In this document: positions 1 through 7,736 of the stretch, piece after piece
Layout of the letters: each line of letters starts with the position of its first letter
Position numbering within the stretch: the stretch's first letter is position 1
Source: Rhodocyclales bacterium
GTDB taxonomy: Bacteria > Pseudomonadota > Gammaproteobacteria > Burkholderiales > Rhodocyclaceae
DNA length: 32,855 nucleotides
Direction: 5' to 3'
Assembly: GCA_016215645.1 (NCBI GenBank)
Contig: JACRIX010000056.1
Span: 1 to 32,855 of the forward strand
The notes under the pieces: model-generated
What the model was told of the DNA's origin: nothing
What the model saw: the letters and a program-made list of their open reading frames with translations, nothing else
Databases searched by the model: none
Translations under genes and position numbers: made by a program

Positions 1-894
1 CCACGAGGCCAGGTTGTCCAGCGCCGTGCCCCACAGCACGGCCTTCTTGCCGCCGGCATTCATGGCGATGTTGCCGCCGATGCAGGAAGCATCGGCCGAG
101 GTCGGGTCGCAGGCGAAGACGCGGCCGGCTTCCTCGGCGCGCTCCATGACGCGGCGGGTGACTACGCCGGCGCCGGTGTGGATCGTCGCGTAGGGGCGCG
201 TGACGCCCGGTAGCATGGCCTCGGTCACCGGCCCCATGTCGATCAGCTTTTCGGTGTTGATCACCGCGGAGCGCGCGTCCAGCGGCACGGCGCCGCCGGT
301 GTAGCCGGTGCCGCCGCCACGCGGGATGATGGTCAGGCCCAGCGCGATGCAGTCGCGCACCAGCGGTGCCACTTCGGCCTCGGTATCGGGCGTCAGCACG
401 ACGAAGGGATATTCGACGCGCCAGTCGGTGGCATCCGTCACGTGCGCGACGCGGGACAGGCCGTCGAAGCAGACGTTGTCCTTGCGGGTGTGCCGGGCCA
501 GGGTCTTGAGTGCACTGGCGCGCAACTGGCGGGTGTCGTCGAACCAGCGCTCGAAGTCGCGCACGGCGTCCTGAGCCGCCGTCAGCAGGCGGGCGACACG
601 CTGGTTGCCTTCGCGCCGCTTGTCGATTTCGCGCAGGCGGTGGCGTAGCGCCTCGACCAGCGCCTCGCGCCGCTCGCGGTTGCCCAGCAGGTCGTCTTCG
701 AGGTAGGGATTGCGTCGCACCACCCAGATGTCGCCCAGCACTTCGTAGAGCATGCGCGCCGAGCGGCCGGTGACACGCTCCCCGCGCAGCTCGGTCAGCG
801 TCGCCCAGGCCTCGGCTCCGAGCAGGCGAATGACGATTTCGCGGTCGGAAAACGAAGTGTAGTTGTAGGGGATTTCGCGCAGGCGGGCGGTCAT
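1..894 (-). CDS. DUF3683 / FAD-linked oxidase, N-terminal part (truncated by window edge)
   Basis: The first 298 codons of a large flavoprotein run off the left edge. The start ATG at 894 begins [20 protein letters not shown], the typical opening of the DUF3683 domain in betaproteobacterial FAD/FMN-binding oxidoreductases. From about residue 160 an FAD_binding_4 (PCMH-type) domain follows, with the flavin loops [11 protein letters not shown] and, further on, [20 protein letters not shown]. Known relatives are very long (over 1,200 residues) and combine a D-lactate/glycolate dehydrogenase-like flavin domain with C-terminal Fe-S and cysteine-rich regions, none of which is visible here. A membrane-associated D-2-hydroxyacid dehydrogenase is the likely role, but the substrate cannot be read from this part. 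The gene appears intact as far as it is visible. Confidence 0.85.
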   Translation of the reverse strand, partial: MTARLREIPYNYTSFSDREIVIRLLGAEAWATLTELRGERVTGRSARMLYEVLGDIWVVRRNPYLEDDLLGNRERREALVEALRHRLREIDKRREGNQRVARLLTAAQDAVRDFERWFDDTRQLRASALKTLARHTRKDNVCFDGLSRVAHVTDATDWRVEYPFVVLTPDTEAEVAPLVRDCIALGLTIIPRGGGTGYTGGAVPLDARSAVINTEKLIDMGPVTEAMLPGVTRPYATIHTGAGVVTRRVMERAEEAGRVFACDPTSADASCIGGNIAMNAGGKKAVLWGTALDNLASW

Positions 895-1004
895 GCGTAG
901 CTTCGAACGAGAAAGGCCGCTATTCTAGGCGAAGGGCCATAGCAGAGGCCCCGGTACGCTCTTGTAGTACGAAAAGGCTTTTGAGCGAAGAGTCGGTCGG
1001 GGCG

Positions 1005-1547
1005 CTATTGGGTGGCACAACCGTCCGGATTGCAGGTCAAATTGCAGTCTGCGGTATATGGCCGGCAGATGGCGCGCATTTCGTTGTTCCCCTTGAAAAT
1101 TGCCACTAGCCAGGCATCACACTGCTGCAAATGACTCCATGGCGATATTTCGAAGCGCAAATGGTCTGGCGCAAGCTCTGCAAGGCTGGGCGAAAGAAAG
1201 GACTGAAGATTCTTCAGACGGTCCAATGCAGTGCGCGTTAAGTTCGAGGTGGGGCGATACTTTTCAGCCTCCTTGAGAACCTCAAGTGGTCCAATGGGTA
1301 CCAGGGCGGTTCCAACCGAAATGGAGAGACCCCTGCTGGTCACTTTCCTCTCAGCCGCTTTCTTCGCCAGCGACAAGGCATTCAACAGCGATGCCTCCGC
1401 GTCCCTTTGAAGCAATGTAGATTCAGGTTCATATCCGATACAGACCTCGATTGTGGATCGACCCCCGAGCAGCACCGTTGCATAGGCACTCTGCGTCAAC
1501 GCGCCAAGGCCAAGCGAGAAACAAAGGACGGCCTGGACGAATTTCAT
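1005..1547 (-). CDS. Hypothetical secreted protein, no recognised family
   Basis: A 180-residue protein. I chose the ATG at 1547 because GGAG lies at a good distance upstream and the protein then begins with a signal peptide (MKFVQAVLCFSLGLGALTQS, cleavage likely near AYA). The frame stays open upstream to 1667, but that extension is basic and low in quality. The mature part has several cysteines, with a cysteine-rich C-terminus (CRPYTADCNLTCNPDGC) that suggests disulfides, and a middle segment containing VTSRGLSISVGTALVPIGP that hints at an OmpA-like or beta-rich periplasmic fold; this is only a guess. Base composition is visibly lower in GC than its neighbours, as in the adjacent toxin-antitoxin pair, so this 1.2-kb stretch may be acquired. 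Confidence 0.6.
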   Translation of the reverse strand: MKFVQAVLCFSLGLGALTQSAYATVLLGGRSTIEVCIGYEPESTLLQRDAEASLLNALSLAKKAAERKVTSRGLSISVGTALVPIGPLEVLKEAEKYRPTSNLTRTALDRLKNLQSFLSPSLAELAPDHLRFEISPWSHLQQCDAWLVAIFKGNNEMRAICRPYTADCNLTCNPDGCATQ

Positions 1548-1673
1548 TTGTTGAGATCTCCAAATTCGACGACAAGCAGGACGAGGAATGGATTCCCGAC
1601 GCTTGGGGGCGTTGGTACGGCGCGAGTTATCGGAGTTGGCTTCGGAATAGCTTTCCCGACATGGCATTTCCCG

Positions 1674-1695
1674 AAAGTCGGCGCTTGCAGGACGG
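1674..1695 (+). repeat. 22-bp dispersed repeat, copy 1
   Basis: It matches AAAGTCGGCGCTGG-N4-ACGG except that the first G of the GG is T (GCGCTTG). It lies 3 nt beyond the stop codon of the toxin gene and forms a direct repeat with copy 2 on the other side of the toxin-antitoxin pair. Confidence 0.75.
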
Positions 1696-1698
1696 CGG

Positions 1699-1998
1699 TC
1701 AACTGCGCTGCAGACGCCTTGTGATAGATGCCGGATCCTGTCGGCAGTCGAGCACGGCCACGACGGTCGCGATGTCTCCTTTCAGGTCGTAGTAAATCGC
1801 GAAAGGAAAGCGTTTGGCGAGCGTTCGATGCAGGTTCTCAACTGGCTTGGGATGGATACCGGCGAAAAGTACCAGCGCATCTATGTCGGAGAAAAGGCTG
1901 TCAAGAAAATACTCGCCGATGCCCGCCTGTTGCTCCTCATAAAATGCATAGCCTTCGAGCAGGTCAGTCTCCGCCGAGTGGGAAATCCTGATTTGCAT
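1699..1998 (-). CDS. RelE/ParE family toxin
   Basis: A 99-residue protein that begins MQIRISHSAETDLLEGYAFY, with the middle and end AKRFPFAIYYDLKGDIATVVAVLDCRQDP, which is the typical order of the ParE/RelE fold (an opening beta strand, two helices, then the FPFxIYY strand and a final strand). Relatives either cut mRNA at the ribosome (RelE) or poison gyrase (ParE); which applies here cannot be told. It starts with an ATGA overlap on the antitoxin stop codon, so the two are translationally coupled, antitoxin first. The cysteine in VLDCRQDP is common in this plasmid-stabilisation subgroup. The length is normal for the family. Confidence 0.85.
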   Translation of the reverse strand: MQIRISHSAETDLLEGYAFYEEQQAGIGEYFLDSLFSDIDALVLFAGIHPKPVENLHRTLAKRFPFAIYYDLKGDIATVVAVLDCRQDPASITRRLQRS

Positions 1999-2222
1999 CA
2001 GTGAGACTTGATTTGGGCGCGAATGCGTTCCTTGGCTTCGTTCCAGGGCGCTATCGATTCCTTACCACTGGCGATGCGGCGCAGGCGCAGCCCAAGCACC
2101 TCGCCATGCCACGCGGGCAGTTCCATGTTTCCACTGGATTGCAAACACAGCGAGTCCCAGAGAGTTTCCATCAGCTTCAACTTTTCCGCAACCGGCATGG
2201 CAACGATGTCAACGGGGGTCAT
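1998..2222 (-). CDS. Addiction module antitoxin (Unstab_antitox-like)
   Basis: A 74-residue protein with the pattern of the putative addiction-module component family: an N-terminal VAEKLKLMETLWDSL helix, then LPAWHGEVLGLRLRRIASGKESIAPWNEAKERIRA. This family is found upstream of ParE/RelE-like toxins, as here. It lacks a recognisable DNA-binding domain of RHH or HTH type, so how it autoregulates is unclear. GGAG 9 nt before the ATG serves as ribosome binding site. The upstream region, 2223-2290, holds copy 2 of the 22-bp repeat. Confidence 0.82.
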   Translation of the reverse strand: MTPVDIVAMPVAEKLKLMETLWDSLCLQSSGNMELPAWHGEVLGLRLRRIASGKESIAPWNEAKERIRAQIKSH

Positions 2223-2268
2223 CAGGGCACTCCTTGTCTTGGTGCAGCTATGGGGCCGATGCTATCAA

Positions 2269-2290
2269 AAAGTCGGCACTGGTGACACGG
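2269..2290 (+). repeat. 22-bp dispersed repeat, copy 2
   Basis: It matches the full consensus (variable bases TGAC) with one change, GCACTGG for GCGCTGG. It is one of only two copies that are not inside a gene. It lies between the antitoxin start (2222) and the lemA promoter region. Confidence 0.8.
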
Positions 2291-2309
2291 CAATGAATTC
2301 ATGGTCCCC

Positions 2310-2338
2310 TTGCAATCGCACTCCATCGCCGCCATATT
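2310..2338 (+). promoter_or_regulatory. Possible sigma-70 promoter for lemA
   Basis: TTGCAA (2310-2315) and CATATT (2333-2338) are separated by 17 bp, each matching 4 of 6 consensus bases. They lie 33-61 bp ahead of the lemA start. This is tentative, based on sequence match only. Confidence 0.35.
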
Positions 2339-2370
2339 CCGGATTGTTTCCCTACCTTATGGAGACCTCC

Positions 2371-3030
2371 ATGCGCACCCGCCTGCTTGTCCTACTCGCC
2401 TTCGCCGCCACCTTGCTCTCCGGTTGCGGCTACAACCAGATCCAGATCAACGACGAAACCGTTACCGCAGCGTGGTCGGAAGTTGTGAACCAGTACAAGC
2501 GCCGCGCCGACCTGATCCCGAACCTGGTATCGGTGGTGCAGGGCTATGCATCCCACGAAAAGGAAGTCCTGACCCGGGTCAGCGAGGCCCGCGCCAACGT
2601 CGCCGGGATCAAGGCGACACCCGAGCTGATCAATGATCCGGCGGCGTTTGCCAAGTTCCAGAAGGCGCAGAGCGAACTGGGCGGTGCGCTCGGACGCCTG
2701 CTGGCGGTTTCGGAAAACTACCCCCAGCTCAAGGCCGACGCCAATTTCCGCGATCTGCAGGCGCAGGTGGAAGGCACCGAGAACCGCATTACCGTGGCGC
2801 GCAACCGCTACATCAAGGCGGTGCAGGAGTACAACATTTCGGTGCGCACCTTCCCCAACAACCTGACCGCCATGGTCATGGGCTGGCAGACCAAGCCCAA
2901 TTTCACGGTGGATGACGAGAAGGCGATCTCGGCGCCGCCGACGATCAAGTTCGACGCGCCGCCGGCGAATCCGGCCGCTGCGCCCGCCGTAGCACCAGCG
3001 CCGACTCCTGCCCCCGCGGCGGCCAAGTAA
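2371..3030 (+). CDS. lemA: LemA family lipoprotein
   Basis: A 219-residue protein. The start at 2371 is favoured over an in-frame ATG at 2359 because GGAGAC sits just ahead and the product then opens with a lipoprotein signal, MRTRLLVLLAFAATLLSGCG (lipobox LSGC). The LemA core follows: VVNQYKRRADLIPNLVSVVQGY, a long helical middle, then ENRITVARNRYIKAVQEYN and VRTFPNNL. LemA proteins are helical, membrane-anchored proteins of uncertain biochemical role, often encoded beside TPM-domain proteins, as here. The tail after about residue 195 is rich in Ala and Pro and contains the antisense copy 3 of the 22-bp repeat. The next gene starts 4 nt after the stop, so it is co-transcribed with the two TPM genes. 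Confidence 0.92.
   Translation: MRTRLLVLLAFAATLLSGCGYNQIQINDETVTAAWSEVVNQYKRRADLIPNLVSVVQGYASHEKEVLTRVSEARANVAGIKATPELINDPAAFAKFQKAQSELGGALGRLLAVSENYPQLKADANFRDLQAQVEGTENRITVARNRYIKAVQEYNISVRTFPNNLTAMVMGWQTKPNFTVDDEKAISAPPTIKFDAPPANPAAAPAVAPAPTPAPAAAK
2987..3008 (-). repeat. 22-bp dispersed repeat, copy 3 (within lemA)
   Basis: On the minus strand it reads GGAGTCGGCGCTGG-TGCT-ACGG, which contains the exact 12-mer core. On the lemA strand it encodes part of the low-complexity AVAPAPTP tail at residues 206-213, shortly before the stop. Confidence 0.7.
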
Positions 3031-3034
3031 GACC

Positions 3035-3877
3035 GTGAAGCAGGTCTGGCCGGCCTGGCTGGCCATTCTCTGGCTGGCCTTGCCCTTCGCGGCACGGGCC
3101 GCCGAGCCGCTGCTGCTGCCGGCCTTGCAGACGCGCGTCACCGATCTCACCGCCACGCTGGACGCCACCCAGCGCGGCCGGCTAGAAGCGCAGCTTGCCG
3201 CCATTGAGCGCGCGGGCAGGGCCCAGGTCGCCGTGCTGTTGCTGCCGACGACGCAGCCCGAGACCATCGAGCAATTCGGCATTCGCCTCGCCGAGGCCTG
3301 GAAGATCGGCCGCAAGGGTGCCGATGACGGCTTGATCATCATCGTCGCCAAGGACGATCGCACGATGCGCATCGAGGTCGGCTACGGCCTCGAAGGCAAG
3401 CTGCCGGACGCGATTGCCAGCCGCATCGTCAACGAACGCATGGCGCCAGCCTTCAAGCAGGGCGACTTTTTCGGCGGCCTGCAGGCGGCGATCACGGCCG
3501 CGGACCAGGCGCTGGGCGGTGCCGGCAGCCCGGGCGAGGCCGCCCCGGCGCCGGCGGTCATGCAGCAGGGCGGCGGTCAGGCGGACTGGATCGAATGGCT
3601 GTTCCTGGTGGTTGCCGGTGCCGGCGTGCTGCGCATGATGTTCGGCCTGCTCGGTTCGCTGGCGGCCGCGGCCATCGGCGGCTGGCTGGGCTTCATGGTC
3701 TTCGGCTCCCTGGGCATTGCCGCCGGCGCGGCGGTGCTGGTGTTCCTGTTGTCCTTCGTCAGCCTGTTCTCCGGCGGTCGCGGTGGCGGTGGCTTCGGCG
3801 GCGGCATGTCCGGCGGCGGTGGATTCTCGGGCGGTGGCGGCGGTTTCGGTGGCGGCGGCGCCTCGGGGAGGTGGTGA
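3035..3877 (+). CDS. TPM-domain membrane protein (YgcG-like)
   Basis: A 280-residue protein with a GTG start 4 nt after lemA. A signal peptide (about residues 1-23, ending AARAAE) is followed by a TPM domain at about 30-160: LTATLDATQRGRLEAQL, QVAVLLLPTT, GADDGLIIIVAKDDR and MRIEVGYGLEG are the standard motifs. Two or three membrane segments follow at about 185-250, then a glycine-rich tail (repeated GGGGFGGG) ending GASGRW. The family is known as TPM_phosphatase; plant members act in photosystem II repair, and the bacterial role is unsettled. It is coupled to the next TPM gene (1 nt between stop and ATG) and probably acts with LemA at the cell envelope. Confidence 0.88.
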   Translation: MKQVWPAWLAILWLALPFAARAAEPLLLPALQTRVTDLTATLDATQRGRLEAQLAAIERAGRAQVAVLLLPTTQPETIEQFGIRLAEAWKIGRKGADDGLIIIVAKDDRTMRIEVGYGLEGKLPDAIASRIVNERMAPAFKQGDFFGGLQAAITAADQALGGAGSPGEAAPAPAVMQQGGGQADWIEWLFLVVAGAGVLRMMFGLLGSLAAAAIGGWLGFMVFGSLGIAAGAAVLVFLLSFVSLFSGGRGGGGFGGGMSGGGGFSGGGGGFGGGGASGRW

Positions 3878-3878
3878 G

Positions 3879-4376
3879 ATGAATCCCATGCGCATGTTGA
3901 AGCACTTGCTGCTGCCCGACTGGTGGCGCCGCCGCGTGTTTGCCGCCGCCGACCTGGCGGCGATCGGCAACGCGGTAAGCGCCAGCGAGCAAACACACCG
4001 GGGCGAAGTGCGCTTTGTCGCCGAAGCCTCGCTGACGGTGTCGGCACTGTGGCGCGAGCTGTCGCCGCGACAACGCGCGGCGGAGGTCTTTGCTGCCGAG
4101 GGCGTCTGGGACACCGAAGAGAACAGCGGCATCCTGATCTATGTGCAGCTTGCCGACCGCCGCGTCGAGATCCTCGCCGACCGCGGTATCGCCGCGCACG
4201 TGCCGCAAGCCGAATGGGACGCCATCTGCCGCGGCATGGAGCAGGCCTTCCGTGCCGGGCAGTGGCGTCAGGGCGCGCTACAGGCCGTGGCGCGCGCCGG
4301 CGACTTGCTGGCGGCGCACTTTCCCGCCGCTGCGACCAATCCCAACGAACTGCCCGACCAGCCCCTGATGCTGTGA
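3879..4376 (+). CDS. TPM-domain protein, soluble type
   Basis: A 165-residue protein, second TPM-domain gene of the lemA cluster. The ATG at 3879 follows the previous stop by 1 nt, with GGGAGGTGG as ribosome binding site. Family landmarks are the N-terminal LPDWWRRRVF segment, EVRFVAEASL, LSPRQRAAEVFAAEGVWDTE, SGILIYVQLADRRVEILADRGI and QAEWDAICRGMEQAFRAGQW. No signal peptide or membrane helix is evident, unlike its upstream partner. The combination LemA, membrane TPM protein and soluble TPM protein recurs in betaproteobacteria. The molecular function is not established. Confidence 0.88.
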   Translation: MNPMRMLKHLLLPDWWRRRVFAAADLAAIGNAVSASEQTHRGEVRFVAEASLTVSALWRELSPRQRAAEVFAAEGVWDTEENSGILIYVQLADRRVEILADRGIAAHVPQAEWDAICRGMEQAFRAGQWRQGALQAVARAGDLLAAHFPAAATNPNELPDQPLML

Positions 4377-4411
4377 CGCGGCCGGCCGATTCGCTCGGCT
4401 AGACTGCCGCA

Positions 4412-5779
4412 ATGTCCCCCTCCCGCTCCCTGCCGCGCGAACTGTTGCACCTGGCCTGGCCGGTGCTGATCGCCCAGGCGGCGGTGATGGCCACCAGCGT
4501 GATCGACACCCTGATGGCCGGTCGTCTTTCGGCGCTGGATCTGGCCGCCGTCGGCATCGGCGCCAGCATCTATGCCACGGTTTTCGTTACCGCCATGGGC
4601 GTGCTGCTGGCGCTGACTCCGGTGGTCTCGCACCACTACGGCGCCGGCCGCTACACCGAGATCGGTGCCGACGTGCGCCAGTGCGCCTGGCTGGCGGTGC
4701 TGCTGTCGATCGCCACCTTTGCGCTGCTGAAGAACCCCGATCCGCTGCTGGCCATCTCGCGCCTGACGCCGGAGGTCGAGGTCCGGGTGCGCGCCTACCT
4801 CGACGGCGTGGCCTGGGCGGCGCCCGGCGTGCTGTTCTTCCGCGTCTTCTTCGGCTTCACCACCGGCATCGGCCGGCCGCGCCCGGTGATGGCCTTCAAC
4901 CTGCTCGGCCTGTCGCTGAAAGTGCCGCTCAATGCCGTTTTCATGTACGGCCACCTCGGCCTGCCGGCGCTGGGCGGCGCCGGTTGCGGCTGGTCCACGG
5001 CGGTCACCGCCTGGATCATGACGCTGGCGGCATGGTGGTGGTGCCGGCGCGACGCCGACTACGCGCCCTATGCAGTCTTCGCCCGCTTCGATCCGCCGCG
5101 CCCGCGAGCCCTGCGCGAACTGCTGAAACTCGGTTTGCCGATGGGCATCACCTTCCTGGTCGATGTCACCGCCTTCACCTTCATGGCCCTGTTCATCGCC
5201 CGCCTTGGCGCCGCCACGTCGGCCGCGCACCAGATCGCGGCCAACGTCGCGGTCTTCGTCTTCATGGTGCCGCTGGCCCTGGGCAATGCCACCGGCGTGC
5301 TGGTCGGCCTGGCCCTGGGCGCCGGTGAAAGTCGGCGCGCACGACACGCCGGTTTGCTCGGGCTCGGCGTCGCCTGCGGCATCGCCGGCGCGACCGGCGG
5401 CGCGATCTGGTTCGGCGCCGGGCTGATCGCCCGCGCTTACACCACCGACCTGGCGGTGGCCGCCGCCGCGACCAGCCTGCTCGCCATCGTTGGGGTCTAT
5501 CACGCGGTCGATGCGGTGCAGGCAGTGATGGCCCAGGTGCTGCGCGGCTACAAGCGCGCCACCGCGCCGATGCTGATCTATGCCGTATCGCTGTGGGGCG
5601 TGGGCCTCGGCGGCGGCTACCTGCTCGGCCTCACCGATGCGTTTGGCGCAGCGCGCGGTGCGGCCGGGTTCTGGACGGCGGCGGTGGGTAGCCTGACGCT
5701 GGCGGGGGCCGGGGTGACGGGGTATTTTCTGTGGGTTTCGCGTCAGAGCATGCCGACGCCGGAGGCGACCACCAGATAG
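4412..5779 (+). CDS. MATE family multidrug/Na+ efflux transporter
   Basis: A 455-residue protein of normal MATE length, with about 12 hydrophobic segments in two related halves. Typical motifs include LAWPVLIAQAAVMATSVIDTLMAGRL in helix 1 and the second-half counterpart LLKLGLPMGITFLVDVTAFTFMA. The family exports cationic drugs and dyes in exchange for Na+ or H+ across the inner membrane (NorM-like); the substrate is not readable here. Copy 4 of the 22-bp repeat falls in the loop GAGESRRARHAGLL (residues 306-313). The 3' end overlaps the convergent yqaA-like gene by 37 bp. No strong ribosome binding site is seen before the ATG. Confidence 0.9.
   Translation: MSPSRSLPRELLHLAWPVLIAQAAVMATSVIDTLMAGRLSALDLAAVGIGASIYATVFVTAMGVLLALTPVVSHHYGAGRYTEIGADVRQCAWLAVLLSIATFALLKNPDPLLAISRLTPEVEVRVRAYLDGVAWAAPGVLFFRVFFGFTTGIGRPRPVMAFNLLGLSLKVPLNAVFMYGHLGLPALGGAGCGWSTAVTAWIMTLAAWWWCRRDADYAPYAVFARFDPPRPRALRELLKLGLPMGITFLVDVTAFTFMALFIARLGAATSAAHQIAANVAVFVFMVPLALGNATGVLVGLALGAGESRRARHAGLLGLGVACGIAGATGGAIWFGAGLIARAYTTDLAVAAAATSLLAIVGVYHAVDAVQAVMAQVLRGYKRATAPMLIYAVSLWGVGLGGGYLLGLTDAFGAARGAAGFWTAAVGSLTLAGAGVTGYFLWVSRQSMPTPEATTR
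5328..5349 (+). repeat. 22-bp dispersed repeat, copy 4 (diverged, within MATE gene)
   Basis: It reads AAAGTCGGCGC and ends GACACGC; 17 of 22 positions match the majority consensus. The middle GCAC replaces TGGT. This is the weakest of the ten copies and could be chance. Confidence 0.45.
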
Positions 5780-6171
5780 CGCGCGCCTTTGCCCAGCGCC
5801 ATCCACAGGGTGCAGGCCAGCGCTGGCAGGCGCAGCCAGCCGGCGGCGGCGCACAGCGCGTCGCCGATCACGGGTGCCCAGGCCAGCAACAATGCGGGCG
5901 CGCCGTGGCGGCGCAGGGTTTCGAGGTGGCGAGTCGCCGTGTCTCCAGCGCCGACTCTTTGCGGCAGCAGGCGGCCCATGGCATAAGTGCTCATGCCGCC
6001 CAGCGTGTTGCCCAGCGTGGCCAACACCAGCGCCGGCATGGCCTGCTCCGGATGGGCCAGCAACAGCGCCGCGAGCACCGCCTCCGAGCCGCCCGGCAAT
6101 AGCGTTGCGGCAAGGAAGCTGGCAAGGAAAAGGCCGGCCAGGCCGGCCTCTGCGGTGAAGGCGAAGTCCAT
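5743..6171 (-). CDS. yqaA: YqaA-like VTT/DedA-related inner-membrane protein
   Basis: A 142-residue protein with the E. coli YqaA pattern: FLASFLAATLLPGGSEAVLAALL, ATLGNTLGGMSTYAMGRLLP, HGAPALLLAWAPVIGDALC, AAGWLRLP and GKGARYL. It carries about four hydrophobic segments, and the SNARE-associated/VTT-type domain is associated with lipid scramblase or transport functions; the precise role of YqaA is unknown. The loop after MGRLLP (residues 72-78, RVGAGDT) is encoded by copy 5 of the 22-bp repeat, in a position that varies between homologues. It is divergent from ilvA, with only 46 bp between the start codons, so the two probably share a promoter region. Confidence 0.82.
   Translation of the reverse strand: MDFAFTAEAGLAGLFLASFLAATLLPGGSEAVLAALLLAHPEQAMPALVLATLGNTLGGMSTYAMGRLLPQRVGAGDTATRHLETLRRHGAPALLLAWAPVIGDALCAAAGWLRLPALACTLWMALGKGARYLVVASGVGML
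5937..5958 (-). repeat. 22-bp dispersed repeat, copy 5 (within yqaA)
   Basis: On the minus strand it reads AGAGTCGGCGCTGG-AGAC-ACGG, with the exact 12-mer core. It is in the sense orientation of the gene and its codons start in register, giving R-V-G-A-G-D-T. Confidence 0.8.
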
Positions 6172-6217
6172 GCCGCATGTTACCCTCTGCGGTTACCGCC
6201 CTTTTCACACCGCCGTC

Positions 6218-7735
6218 ATGGACTACCTCGAAAAAATCCTCAACGCCCGCGTCTATGACGTGGCCATCGAAACGCCGCTGGAGCTGGCACCCATCCTGTC
6301 GGCGCGCAGCGGCAACCGCATCCTGTTCAAACGCGAGGACATGCAGCCGGTGTTCAGCTTCAAGCTGCGCGGCGCCTATAACAAGATCGCCCACCTGCCG
6401 CCGGCGCAGCGCAAGCGCGGGGTGATCTGCGCCTCGGCCGGCAACCACGCCCAGGGCGTGGCGCTGTCGGCGCAGAAGCTGGGCATTCGCGCGGTGATCG
6501 TGATGCCGACCACCACGCCAGCGATCAAGATCGATGCGGTGAAGAAGCGCGGTGGCGAGGTGGTGCTGGCCGGCGATTCCTACGATGCCGCCTACACCCA
6601 TGCGCTGGAACTGGAGAAGAAGCAAAAGCTGTGTTTTGTGCACCCCTTCGACGACCCGGACGTGATCGCCGGCCAGGGCACCATCGGCATGGAGATCCTG
6701 CGCCAGCATCCGGACCCGATCGACGCCGTGTTCTGCTGCGTCGGCGGCGGCGGCCTGATCGCCGGCGTGGCGGCCTACATCAAGCGCCTGCGGCCGGGTA
6801 CCAAGGTGATCGGCGTCGAGGCCATGGATGCCGATGCCATGGACCGTTCGCTGAAGGCCGGCAAGCGCGTGCGCCTGGAATCCGTGGGCCTGTTCGCCGA
6901 CGGCGCGGCGGTGAAGTACGTCGGCCAGGAAACCTTCCGCCTCTGCCAGGAGTACGTTGATGAGATGGTGCTGGTCGATACCGACGCCATCTGCGCCGCG
7001 ATCAAGGATGTGTTCGAGGACACGCGTTCCATCCTTGAGCCGGCCGGCGCGCTGGCCGTGGCCGGCGCCAAGGAATGGGCGCGGCGCAACAAGGCGCAGG
7101 GCAAGACCCTGGTCGCGGTGGCCTCGGGCGCCAACATGAATTTCGATCGGTTGCGCTTCGTCGCCGAGCGCGCCGAGGTCGGCGAACAGCGCGAGGCGGT
7201 GCTGGCGGTGACCCTGCCGGAGAAGCCCGGCGCCTACAAGAAGTTCGTCGCCCTGATCGGCAGCCGCAACATCACCGAGTTCAACTATCGCTACCACGAT
7301 GCCGGCGAAGCCCATGTCTTTGTCGGCATGCAGGTGGCCAACCGCGTCGAATCGACGCGCCTGGTCGAGCAGTTGACCAGGCACGGCTATGCCACGCTCG
7401 ACCTGACCGACGACGAGATGGCCAAGAACCACGTCCGTCACATGGTCGGCGGCCATGCGCCGCAGCTCAGTGGCGTCAAGTCGAACGAGTTGCTCTACCG
7501 CTTCGAGTTCCCCGAGCGTCCCGGCGCGCTGATGAATTTCCTCAACCGCATGAGCGCCGGCTGGAACATCAGCCTGTTCCATTACCGCAACCACGGCGCC
7601 GACTACGGCCGGGTGCTGGTCGGCATGGAAGTGCCGCCGAAGGAGATGAAGGATTTCCGCGCCTTCCTCAAAAACCTCGGTTATCGGCACTGGGACGAGT
7701 CGAAGAACCCGGCCTACCGCCTGTTCCTGGGATAA
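6218..7735 (+). CDS. ilvA: Threonine ammonia-lyase, biosynthetic (threonine dehydratase)
   Basis: A 505-residue PLP enzyme that deaminates threonine to 2-oxobutanoate, the first step towards isoleucine. The PLP lysine is Lys49 in FSFKLRGAYNK; SAGNHAQGVA and the glycine loop CCVGGGGLIAG bind the cofactor phosphate. Two ACT-like regulatory domains follow from about residue 325 (EKPGAYKKFVALIG and ERPGALMNFLNRM), as expected for the isoleucine-inhibited, valine-activated long form. I chose the ATG at 6218 because it matches the family N-terminus (MDYLEKILNARVYDVAIETP); the frame is open upstream but that part overlaps yqaA. The next gene starts 1 nt after the stop. Confidence 0.95.
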   Translation: MDYLEKILNARVYDVAIETPLELAPILSARSGNRILFKREDMQPVFSFKLRGAYNKIAHLPPAQRKRGVICASAGNHAQGVALSAQKLGIRAVIVMPTTTPAIKIDAVKKRGGEVVLAGDSYDAAYTHALELEKKQKLCFVHPFDDPDVIAGQGTIGMEILRQHPDPIDAVFCCVGGGGLIAGVAAYIKRLRPGTKVIGVEAMDADAMDRSLKAGKRVRLESVGLFADGAAVKYVGQETFRLCQEYVDEMVLVDTDAICAAIKDVFEDTRSILEPAGALAVAGAKEWARRNKAQGKTLVAVASGANMNFDRLRFVAERAEVGEQREAVLAVTLPEKPGAYKKFVALIGSRNITEFNYRYHDAGEAHVFVGMQVANRVESTRLVEQLTRHGYATLDLTDDEMAKNHVRHMVGGHAPQLSGVKSNELLYRFEFPERPGALMNFLNRMSAGWNISLFHYRNHGADYGRVLVGMEVPPKEMKDFRAFLKNLGYRHWDESKNPAYRLFLG

Positions 7736-7736
7736 G

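Noticed and set aside
986..1018. GAAGAGTCGG followed by GGCGCT and GGTGGCAC resembles the 22-bp repeat
   Set aside because: It needs several gaps to align and has no intact 12-mer core, so it was not counted.
4034..4052. GTGTCGGCACTGTGGCG in the soluble TPM gene
   Set aside because: It encodes the family-conserved VSALWREL, so it is protein-level conservation.
6175..6200. Direct repeat GTTACC, 13 bp apart, between yqaA and ilvA as an operator
   Set aside because: It is too short to separate from chance and no matching regulator is visible.
7592..7610. Reverse complement of GCGCCGACTACGG in ilvA resembles the repeat core
   Set aside because: It encodes the conserved HGADYGRV of threonine deaminase and lacks the GCTGG part.
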